Source: Pseudogymnoascus destructans (Eukaryota; Ascomycota; Leotiomycetes; Thelebolales; Thelebolaceae). Taken from it: a stretch of 64,000 bases of DNA. Made by a program: the position numbers and the translations under genes. Location: contig NW_020167536.1 in NCBI RefSeq assembly GCF_001641265.1, positions 496,001-560,000 of the forward strand, in the 5' to 3' direction. Under the pieces are notes generated by a model. That model searched no databases, was not told where the DNA came from, and saw only the letters and a list, made by a program, of their open reading frames with translations. How positions within the stretch are numbered: the stretch's first letter is position 1; each line of letters starts with the position of its first letter. Below are positions 54,057 through 63,309 of this stretch, piece after piece.

Positions 54057-57000
54057 AAAATGCGATTCGTTTTCACATAGTTTATCAGTTACTTTTCGCA
54101 GAGGATATATCGTTTTGAGCTTGCATATGAGAAACGGAAATGGGGTGTGGGGGTTTTTTTTGGGGGGGGGGGCGGTGGGCTTGCATTTGACTCTGGAGTT
54201 ACGGCATTTGGGACACACGGCACATCGAGGGAGGGATTCGGGATCGTTCTAGAAATCGGCTTCCGACTCTTGATGTGAGGTGAGCTCATTTACCTACATT
54301 GTGTATATTTTAGATGGGCCAGGACGGTGCGTTCAGGATGTTTTGCGGCAACAATAGAACCAAAGAAACCAGAATACAGAGACCATAAAATGATGTTGAG
54401 ACCAGGATGTTTAGTTTGCAATACCCATACAAATTCCAGGATAGGAATGCTGTAAGGTGCTACAGACACAGACACTGTTATCCTTCCGTTTTTAGATCAA
54501 CCTGCGAGACGTTGAGCACATGTTCGACTTCCCACATTCCAAAAGAGAAGGAGAGTCTTTGGGGTTAATATGGGGCACATATTTCAAGCATGCACGTGTC
54601 TATAGTATGGCAATTCCTCACCTTTTGCAGGATTGAGAATTTGTCTAGTGTCACCCTGCCCGAACCCGTTCCGCCAAACTCGGTCCTATCCCGCCGACGG
54701 AAGGACCTGCTGCTCTCCATGAATCCCCCTGTCGGGCGATTTGACACATCCAGGAGTGCCGACATTCCCTGTTCTCGGTCCATGGTGGGAAGTTTGTCTT
54801 GTGCTTGCACATACTGTGGCGTTTTCTGGCGTTTTTTTCTGCAACTTGGCGGCTCTGTCAGATGCAGGTGCCTATATCCTTGAAGCAGTGAGACGCATAG
54901 TGCATTGCATCCAAAGGGAATAAGGAAAGATGCCCGGTCTGTGGCCTGCGGAGCAGAAAATCTCTCACTGCCTTTTGGGATTGAGATATGTCAAACTGGC
55001 CACATTCCTCCGCGTTTTAGGGTTTATCCAGGGATATCTTCTATCAAAAATATATATTTGATAAGGACAGGCATACTCACAAACCTGGCTACACCTAAGG
55101 ATTGGGGTTTACTCTACGTGGACACTACTGTACTCTATATGAAAGTGCAATTTCGACAACACTGCCTGCGGCCAATCCATCCGCCCATTTCATCGCGGTG
55201 TCTTCAGGGGGTGCGGTTATGACTTGCATCAGCACCATGTTACTGCAGACACCAGGATGAGAATGAATTCAGGGACGCGAGGCGCGAGTAACAAGGTATA
55301 AAAAAAGTCTGGCACCTCCCCACCGGCCTTGGCAGGTACGGCTACACTACGAAGGAGAAGGGCTGTTGTTCGAATGCGGAAATTCTCGCTGGGGACAGAC
55401 AGCGACGCAGGCATTACTACTATGTATGGGGAGATGATGTGGGCTCCGCGGCGCCGGTCCGGGAATGGTCATGGATGCTGCCAGCATCCCTCGCGGTCGG
55501 AGAGGGATGCCAGACCACACCAGCTCGGATGGATGCGCATCCCTATCTCCTGGGTCCGCCCGCGTCCCCGGGCACGACGGCTGTGATGAGGCTTGCGTGT
55601 TTCGCGCAGGGATTCGGGGGATGAGGTGGCGACTAGGCGTCAGATTTCCTTTTGCTCAGGTCCCGTGTCTGTGCCCTGGGGTCTGAGTTACCAGCCCCCA
55701 GTATCGGGTCTGTCGGATATAGGAGAGAGCCGCAAGTCAGTCAGCCAGTCGGCCTCCATGGCCTTGAGTCGATTGCTTGCTGGCCGCCTCTGGTAACAAA
55801 GCTTTCGGTCTATCGGAGATGGGACCCGTGCTGGAGACGGCTTGCCGACCTATTGTACTCCGTACTTGCCTTCAAGCTCCACTATGACGGGATCAACCTC
55901 CAACCTCCAACTTCAGTGCGTTCCCTGATATTGCAGCAAGCAGACCCCGAAAAAGGGTGTCGAATGTTGGGACGAAATATTCGCGCGTTGGTGTGCGTGT
56001 GGTGTGTCCGTGGCGGGCTTGTGCGCCCCGCCGTGCCACGATGGCGTACCTGACTTGCCGTTAGTTTACCATTACCATTACCCAATTCCAGGGGGGGGGT
56101 TTTCTTTTCTTTTTTTCAGCTGGCCGTGTTCGCGCCGGTGGTGTTAGCACCGTCGTAGGGTCGTGCTGGCGGCCGCATGCCAGGGGGGGAGCAGGGGGCA
56201 AACACGAAGATGGGTTTGGAGGGGAGAGAGCGGGAGGGGGAAGGGGGCAGGAGCAGCCTTCTGGAAGGAAAGGAAGGGAGGAGGGAGGGAAGGTGTAACA
56301 GTGATTGATACCCTGAGTAAAACTTTGTTGCACCGACCAACGTCCGCTCCAGTGTTCTCCACCATACTATAGACATGTCCTCAAGGGCAAACAATTTTTT
56401 GATATGAAAAACAATCTGTAGCCCTCAAAATTACGCCTGTAAACTCGGTGCGGCCCCTGTCTGTATCAGCCGCTATGTGTTCTTTTGTGTTGAGAGCCGG
56501 GGATTAATTTGAGGGTTTCCAATCGCAAGGTCTTCCCCATAACCCGCAAGAGACTCCACCATAAACCCAATAGTGGAAGTGGTAATCTTCCAGAAGATCA
56601 TTCCGCAGCACAAAGACTTGTATTTTACAGGCAGGAAGGAGTACAGAAGGACAGTTCCATGTCCCACGGCACCGCCGCTATGTGGCACCTATGTATTGTA
56701 TGATGTACAACTCTGTACCTCAAACCCTCATAAAAACTGTTTGCTTGTTGTACAATTGAGGGGCTTTCGAAGGGATTTTTACAATATAGAAGCCCGTTTG
56801 TGTAAGCCTGCTCCCCCTGTCCCTCTGTGTGTCCTGTGTAATCCTCTCGGAAATGTAAAGCTCAAATTTCAAGACAGCTAGGTAATATACTCTCTGTGTA
56901 TCATATTACTCTTGCATGGGCTGACTCCGCTATGATGCTGTCTGCCCCTGCAAGTCGATCGATTTTGGCCACCTGTCTTGCTCACTCATCACTCGATGCG

Positions 57001-57336
57001 AACTGAACTGACTGATGTGTTTCTCAAGGCTGCACCCCTATTGCCCTGAATAATATTAACTGTGCGCTGCCCTGACTCGTCCCATATCCTTGCTCTACCT
57101 ATCCGTTCCTCCTCTCCGGAGTGAGGTCTTTATCTATTATTTCGTCTCTCCTTGCCCATACATAGTCTGTCCTTTAACCACTAATAGTGCGTTTCGAATC
57201 CAGCGCCGCTCAACACTTTTAGCTGCCTCGCGATATCTCTACCCGACTGCGGAGCAGGAGGCAAAAAACCACAGATCCCTATATATTCGATTTCAGCAGC
57301 GCGCGCGGGCTCTTCAATCCCCCCCAACCACCCAAG
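54057..57336. other. 3.3-kb intergenic region, no gene supported
   Basis: Many ORFs of 60-130 codons lie on both strands, none with a known domain or coherent exons. There are G runs near 54161-54171 and 56091-56098 and an all-purine stretch near 56215-56292. The right end (about 57000-57336) is the SDR gene's leader, with CT-rich DNA and TATATATTCG near 57281. This is the longest gene-free span in the core region. Confidence 0.45.
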
Positions 57337-58603
57337 ATGGCCGAGAAACCAAGTGTGCTGATAGTCGGCGGGATGGGCTACATCGGCCGCTTCCTAGCCC
57401 TCTACATCCACGAGAACAACCTGGCATCCGACGTGCGGCTCGTCGACAAGGTGCTCCCTCAGCTGGCGTGGCTGGCGCCCGAGTTCAGCGAGGCGTGTGC
57501 GCAGAGCAAGTTCGTCCAGGCGGACGCGTGCCAAGCTCGTGAGCGAAACCTCCCCTTCCCGTTGTTTGGGAGATCGGCGTTGCTAACCTGCGCTGCTAGA
57601 ATCGCTCCCGAGGATATTCGATCGCGCGGATGGGAAGGAGTTTGACTACGTCTTCAATTGCGCGGGTGAGACGAGGTACTCGCAGGATGATGAGATTTAC
57701 AAGCTGCGCGTGGTGACGCTGGCGCAGTCGATAGGGAAGGAGGCTGCGAAGAGGGGGGTGAAGGCGTTTGTGGAACTCAGCTCTGGCCTTGTCTACAAGT
57801 CGGATTCGACGCCGAGGAAGGAGACGGACAATCTGAAGCCAGCGATAAAGCATGCGCAGTACAAGTTGCAGGCTGAGGAGGAGTTGGCCAAGATCGAAGG
57901 GTTAGTTATGGCCCCCCATTATGTTGACGAATGCTGCTACGTTTACTGCCGACAAGAAGCTAACATCTTAACCTACAGGCTCAACCTTATAATTATGCGC
58001 CTCGCGTTCACATACGGAAAATACGACTCAAAATTCGTGTCCAAAGGTCTCGTGCTCGCACGCGTCTACAAGCACCTCGGGGAGGAGCTGAAATGGCTCT
58101 GGACGAAAGACCTCAAAGTCAACACCGTGCACGTCGACGACGTCGCGCGCGCGCTCTGGACAGCCTGCGAATGGCAAGTCAAGGGCAAGGCCGGCTGGGA
58201 CGCCAGCACGATGGGCGCTGTCCCCACCTTCAACGTCGTCGACCACACCAACACCAACCAGGGCCAGCTGGCGACGCACATCACGGAGATCTACCACATC
58301 AAGACCGGCTTCGTGGGGTCGCTGCTCAGCACGTTCGCGCGCATGAACATGGACCATGTGCTGGAGGACATCAACGAGCATGTCATGGGCCCCTGGGCGG
58401 ACCTCCTCAGTGACGCTGGCATCACGCGGCCTGGTCCCCTCGGGCCGTACCTGGAGAAGGAGCAGGTGAAGGATGAGGACCTGTATCTGGATGGGTCGAG
58501 GTTCGAGAGCCTCGCTGGGTTCACGTACTTGCGGCCGACGCTGGGGAAGAAGGAGCTGGAGGAGATGATTGAGAGTTACAAGACGATGAACTGGTGGCCC
58601 TAG
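57337..58603 (+). CDS. Extended short-chain dehydrogenase/epimerase family protein
   Basis: Exons 57337-57538, 57600-57900 and 57979-58603 (introns of 61 and 78 nt) give 375 residues. The Rossmann start VLIVGGMGYIGRFLA (G-x-x-G-x-x-G) and LVDKVL (acidic cofactor residue) suggest NAD(H). FNCAGETRYSQDD and VELSSGLVYKSD correspond to the N-A-A and S/Y regions of 3-beta-HSD/epimerase-type SDRs, then MRLAFTYGK and VNTVHVDDVARAL. In the HAQYKLQAEEEL segment the usual Y-x-x-x-K lysine is not at +4, so activity is uncertain. The C-terminus ends in an aromatic SYKTMNWWP. The substrate is unknown; sterol-type dehydrogenases and NmrA-like regulators are alternatives. Confidence 0.85.
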
Positions 58604-59073
58604 AGCGGTCTTCCGTGCAGGCGTGCGGCAGGTTTTCCTTGGTTTCCGAGACTTGACATGTTGTTCACTGTGCGACGAAAAGCTGTTTGTTTTTCTTTTC
58701 TTTGTACAATTTATACGGCTGGCTATGATTGATGATGATGAGTAGCAGACCGATGCCACGATGACTTATCGGTTTCCTTTGTCTGTACTCTTCACCTTTT
58801 GACGTGGTTCATGGGCGTGTGCTTTCTGATCGTTGGGGATGTAGGATAGGTAGATAATACTAATACACGAATATTGATATACCAGAGATGTTGAGTATGC
58901 CATGACGGACGTCGTGACCCCTCAGTCACCACTCAGTGGAACATAATGCTGCCACTATATGCATGGCATTAATCAGATGCATCTCTCTAAGATTGCGAGT
59001 GGCACTGGCGCCTTGGAAGCGTCGACGCCATCCAAATTTTGGTTAGAAAATCAATTATAATCATGATTCTGTA
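58604..59073. other. Intergenic, up to a transposon target site
   Basis: This is the 3' region of the SDR gene. The last 20 bases (TCATGATT at 59061-59068, then CTG and the target TA) form half of an inverted sequence continued on the far side of the transposon at 60936-60954. Confidence 0.5.
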
Positions 59074-60933
59074 ACGTACATGTATAGCGAAAGCGCCAAA
59101 CAAGCGAAAGCGCCAAAATGATGCGGTGACCAAACCCCCCAACTAAATGTTAAATTCCTCAACAACAAAACATGCCCCATAAAAACGATGAAAGCCAATT
59201 AGTGCTAGCTATCCAGGCTATGCAAAGCGACCCAAAGTTACGCCTTCGAGTTGCTGCTAGGATCTATTCTGTGGACCACCGCAAGCTAGGTCGTCGTCTA
59301 GAGGGTGTACCTTCACGACGCGATATCCAAGCCAACTCACGGAAATTAACTAACCTAGAGGAGTCCGTCCTTGTTCAGTATATACTCGACCTAGCTGCCA
59401 AAGGGTTTTCTCCTCGGCTGTCTGTTGTTGAAGATATGGCAAGTCGACTACTTGCAACACGCGACGCGTCACGCGTTGGGTCGCGTTGGGCTTCAAACTT
59501 TGTTAAGCGGCGTGTAGAGCTCCAGACACGCTTTCAGCGCAAATACGACTACCAGAGGGCTAAGTGCGAAGATCCAGAAGTTATTAATGGCTGGTTTGAG
59601 CTTGTGCGTAACACAATTGCGAAATATGGTATCGATGAAGCAGATATCTACAACTTTGATGAGACTGGGTTTATGATGGGCGTTATCTCAACTGCTATGG
59701 TTGTAACAAGCTCAGACGGGCGGGCAAAAGCAAAGAAGGTACAGCCTGGTAATCGGGAATGGGTTACAGTAATCCAAGGCGTTAGTTCTCAAGGTTGGGC
59801 AGTACCACCATTTATCATTGTTGCAGGCAAAAACCACCTTACATCTTGGTATGAGAATAGTGGATTTTCAAGCGATTGGGTGATTTCTGTTACTGAAAAT
59901 GGCTGGACTACAAACGAGAGAGGCATGGATTGGATTCAGCACTTTGAGAAGCATACAAAGGCCCGGAGTGTTGGTGGTTATCGCTTGTTAGTCCTTGATG
60001 GTCATGAGAGCCACCACTCAGATGAGTTTGAGGAGTACTGCAAGGAACACAACATTATTACGCTTTGTATGCCTGCTCACTCTTCTCATCTACTCCAGCC
60101 ACTTGATGTTGGCTGTTTCGGCCCGTTAAAGCAGGCCTATGGTCGGCAAATTGAAGATATGATGCAGGCTCATATTTCTCATATTACAAAGGATGACTTC
60201 TTTCCTGCCTTCCACGCTGCATTTAACACTACAATGACGGAAAGTAACATTCGAGGCGGGTTCCGAGGGGCAGGGCTTCTTCCATTTGACCCTGAGAGAG
60301 TGATATCTACACTTGATCTTAAGTTAAGGACACCAACGCCTCCAAGCTCCCGCCCAGGTACTGCTCAACCTTGGGTTTCTCAGACACCAAACAACCCAAT
60401 TGAAGCTATGTCACAGTCTACATTTATTAAAACTCGGATTTCACGCCATCAAAATAGCTCTCCAACCTCAATCTATGCAGCTGTTGACCAGTTTACAAAG
60501 GGTGCATCGCAAATAATGCATCAATTAGCACTGCTAAAGGGAGAGAACCAAAACCTACGACAGGCAAATGAAGTACTAAGCAAGCGCCGGAGAGCTAGGA
60601 AAACACGACTACAGCAAGGAGGATCACTTAGTCAACAAGGGGCGCAAGAGCTACAGGATGAGAGGGATGTTGTGCAGCAGGTAGAGCAGGAAATAAGGGC
60701 AAGCCGTGGTCGGAAGCCAAGGGAAGAAACCCGTGCCCGTCGCTGTGGCAAGTGTGGTGAGACTGGGCACAATGCGCGCACGTGTCAGATTGTAATAGAC
60801 ACCTCTGAGGAAGAGGACTCCGAGTAGTTTCAATTGATTTCTAATGTTGTGGTAGATTTATCGCAATGTTTGTCGTGAGGGTAGATAATTTTGGCGCTTT
60901 CGCTTGTTTGGCGCTTTCGCTATACATGTACGT
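59074..60933 (+). mobile_element. Complete Fot/pogo-like DNA transposon (copy A)
   Basis: The element is 1,860 bp with perfect 46-bp terminal inverted repeats (59074-59119 and 60888-60933), flanked by the target TA (59072-59073 and 60934-60935). Each repeat has the tip ACGTACATGTATAGC, then GAAAGCGCC twice separated by AAACAAGC. One intact transposase gene fills the interior. Size, TA target and about 45-bp repeats are those of the Fot1 group of the Tc1/mariner-pogo superfamily. Perfect termini and an open reading frame suggest recent activity. Confidence 0.95.
59172..60827 (+). CDS. Fot/pogo-like transposase, intact
   Basis: 551 residues in one exon. The N-terminal helix-turn-helix (psq-like, LVLAIQAMQSDPKLRLRVAA) is followed by a CENP-B-type DNA-binding domain (about residues 60-130, RWASNFVKRRVEL). 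The DDE1 catalytic core has YNFDETGF, LLVLDGHESHH and LLQPLDVGCFGPLK, giving three acidic residues (D, D, D). A Gln/Glu-rich coiled region (about residues 450-520) leads to a CCHC zinc knuckle, CGKCGETGHNARTC, at the C-terminus. It cuts and pastes the element at TA sites. All catalytic residues are present and there is no stop or frameshift. Confidence 0.95.
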   Translation: MPHKNDESQLVLAIQAMQSDPKLRLRVAARIYSVDHRKLGRRLEGVPSRRDIQANSRKLTNLEESVLVQYILDLAAKGFSPRLSVVEDMASRLLATRDASRVGSRWASNFVKRRVELQTRFQRKYDYQRAKCEDPEVINGWFELVRNTIAKYGIDEADIYNFDETGFMMGVISTAMVVTSSDGRAKAKKVQPGNREWVTVIQGVSSQGWAVPPFIIVAGKNHLTSWYENSGFSSDWVISVTENGWTTNERGMDWIQHFEKHTKARSVGGYRLLVLDGHESHHSDEFEEYCKEHNIITLCMPAHSSHLLQPLDVGCFGPLKQAYGRQIEDMMQAHISHITKDDFFPAFHAAFNTTMTESNIRGGFRGAGLLPFDPERVISTLDLKLRTPTPPSSRPGTAQPWVSQTPNNPIEAMSQSTFIKTRISRHQNSSPTSIYAAVDQFTKGASQIMHQLALLKGENQNLRQANEVLSKRRRARKTRLQQGGSLSQQGAQELQDERDVVQQVEQEIRASRGRKPREETRARRCGKCGETGHNARTCQIVIDTSEEEDSE

Positions 60934-60972
60934 TAGTCGTAATCATAATCATGATTATTTATAAAGCATATA

Positions 60973-61395
60973 ACGTATTTCCCAATCGAACCGTGCACCC
61001 GGTCGAACCGTGCAAAATAACCACCAAAATACAACTTCGTAGGTATATTATAACAACAACCCTTTAAAACACTCTAGCTATCTACAGTAATTGAATCTAA
61101 TACCTCTTTGCACGTACGAGCATTATGTCCAACTTGATTACATGTGCCACATCGTCGTGGTTTCCCTTTCCTGCGCTGACCCTGTGTTCACCACCCTCCT
61201 CCTGAGTTTGAGTACTCCGTACGAGCTCATCACCTTCCTCAATTGTCAAGCTTCCACCTAATTGAATACGCTTCCTTCGCTTGTTTGCCCTTCGCTTTTT
61301 GAGCGCATTTGCCTGCTGTAGCCTTGACTTCAGCTTTAAGGAGTGTAAATGAATGGGCCATTATTTGAGCTCCTTTAGCAAGCTGGTCAAATGCC
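60973..61395 (-). pseudogene. Fragment of a related Fot-like transposon (copy F)
   Basis: A terminal repeat starts at 60973 after TA (tip ACGTATTTCCC, then GAACCGTGCA twice separated by CCCGGTC). Read on the minus strand, the inside encodes the transposase C-terminus: AFDQLAKGAQIMAHSF, a basic stretch, GSLTIEEGDELVR, one frame break, and the knuckle CGTCNQVGHNARTC, ending at a stop near 61070. It aligns with copy A's C-terminus but is clearly another subfamily. It is truncated at about 61395, where hAT sequence begins. Confidence 0.85.
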
Positions 61396-62414
61396 TTTAG
61401 TTTTAGAGACTTATAAAGAAATATTTGAAGTCTTTATTAAAGCAACTAAAAAATTACAAGGAACTAATATGTCTCCAACACAAGCTTATTCTTCTAATCA
61501 AGAAGGTAGGATTCTTTTAGCTATACAATTTCAAAATTTATCTTCTATAGAAGATAAAATAGCAACAGTAAGTCTTATATCCCTTTTATATCTAACTCTA
61601 TACTAATATTAATATAGGGCTCTAAAATAGTTATTGCTATTAAGAAAGGTACTGCTAAATTAAGGAAATACTACTCTCCTAATCATTATGAAGAGAAGAA
61701 TAAACCTTTATTTATAGCTTTACTACTAGACCCTCGTTTAAAGAAAATAGGGCTAAGTAAGCTACATTATACACAACAAGATGAGTATAAAGCTATAGAA
61801 GCTGTAGAAGAAGTATATCAAAGGTATATTTATATATTATATTTTTAAATTATAACGTACATGTATAACGAACCGGCCAAACAAGCGAACCGGCCAATCC
61901 ATTTTACACCTTAAATCACGAATTTCATAACTTAATATCTCAACAACCCTTTAATAATAAGTTATAAAAATATGTACTTAGCCTTTTATAAGCATTTAAA
62001 GTACTCTATTTGATTTTTAAAGCAATTAGTATTGTAGTTATTAAGATACTAAGAATTAGGTCAAAAGTGGGGGCTAAAACTCAATATCTTAATAACTACA
62101 ATACTAATTGCTTTAAAAATCAAATAGAGTACTTTAAATGCTTATAAAAGGCTAAGTACATATTTTTATAACTTATTATTAAAGGGTTGTTGAGATATTA
62201 AGTTATGAAATTCGTGATTTAAGGTGTAAAATGGATTGGCCGGTTCGTTATACATGTACGTTATACTAATATGTTAATAGAGTATTAAGAGAGGAATTTA
62301 ATAACGAATTACCTCTAACACAACAACAACTACAACAACAACAACAACAGCAACAAGAGAATGAAGAAGATAATCTATTAGATGACTTTGAAAGATCATT
62401 ATATTCTCAAACTA
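61396..62414 (+). pseudogene. hAT transposase fragment with two introns
   Basis: A/T-rich coding remnant. Exon pieces are about 61396-61567 (LETYKEIFEVFIKATKKLQG), 61618-61823 (KLRKYYSPNHYEEK, then the hAT signature PLFIALLLDPRLKKIG) and 62281-62412 (VLREEFNNELPLTQQQ, a Gln run, then EDNLLDDFERSLYS). The splice sites are canonical: GTAAGT...ATATAG and GTATAT...CTAATATGTTAATAG, both phase-consistent. The second intron is enlarged by a 407-bp MITE. The N-terminus is missing, and the C-terminal dimerisation region is cut off by Fot-like copy B at 62415. Confidence 0.8.
61855..62261. mobile_element. Foldback MITE D, 407 bp, TA-flanked
   Basis: The tips ACGTACATGTATAACG are inverted at both ends, flanked by TA (61853-61854 and 62262-62263). 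The left arm (61855-62048, 194 nt) and right arm (62085-62261, 177 nt) are exact reverse complements by eye, except that the left arm has a second copy of GAACCGGCC plus spacer (17 nt). A 36-nt loop joins them. There is no coding capacity. It sits in an intron of the hAT fragment. Confidence 0.95.
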
Positions 62415-63309
62415 ACGTGCATGTATAACGAAAGTGCCAAACAAGCGAAAGTGCCAAAATCATGTGGTGACCAACCCCCCCAACTAAATGTTAAATTCCT
62501 CCACAACAAAACATGCGCCATAAAAATGATGAAAGCAAATTAGTGCTAGCTATCCAAGCTATGCAAAGCGACCCAAATTTGCGCCTTCGAGTTGCAGCTA
62601 GGATCTATTCCGTAGACCACCGCAAGCTACGTCACCGTTTACAAGGCATACCTTCACGACGCGATATCCAAGCCAACTTACAGAAATTAAGTAACCTAGA
62701 GGAATCAGTTCTTGTTCAGTATATACTTGACTTAGCTGCTAAAGGGTTCCCTCCTCAGTTGTCTATTGTTGAAGATATGGCAAATCGACTACTTGCAACA
62801 CGCGACGCGCCACACGTCGGGTCACGTTGGGCTTCAAACTTTGTTAAGCGCCATGTAGAGCTCCGGACACGCTTCCAGCGAAAATACGACTACCAGAGGG
62901 CTAAGTGCGAAGATCCAGAAGTCATTCGTGGCTGGTTTGAGCTTGTATGGAACACAATTCTAAAGTATGGCATCAACAATGCAGATATCTACAACTTTGA
63001 TGAGACTGGGTTTATGATGGGCGTCATCTCAAGCGCAACGGTAGTAACGAGCTCAGATGGGCGGGCAAAGGCAAAAAAGGTGCAGCCTGGCAATCGGGAA
63101 TGGGTTACAGTAATCCAAGGCGTTAGTTCTCAAGGTTGGGCAGTGCCGCCATTTGTCATTGTGGCAGGTAAAAACCACCTTGCATCTTGGTATGAGAATA
63201 GCGGATTTCCAGCAGATTGGGTAATCGCTGTTACTGCAAATGGCTGGACTACAAACGAGAGAGGTTGGATTGGATTCAGCATTTTGAGAAGCACACAAAG
63301 CCCCGGAGT
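62415..63309 (+). mobile_element. Fot-like transposon copy B, truncated by an LTR
   Basis: It starts at ACGTGCATGTATAAC after TA (62413-62414), with GAAAGTGCC twice (62430-62438 and 62447-62455) separated by AAACAAGC. It inserted into the hAT fragment. It is interrupted at 63309 by an LTR-1 element; the right half is outside the window. Confidence 0.92.
62513..63309 (+). pseudogene. Transposase of copy B, frameshifted and interrupted
   Basis: About 265 codons align with the N-terminal half of copy A's transposase, with many scattered substitutions and conserved DNA-binding and YNFDETGF regions. Near 63263 one base is missing relative to copy A (GAGAGGTTGG against GAGAGGCATGG), which shifts the frame before the second catalytic Asp. 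An LTR begins at 63310. It is not functional. Confidence 0.92.
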
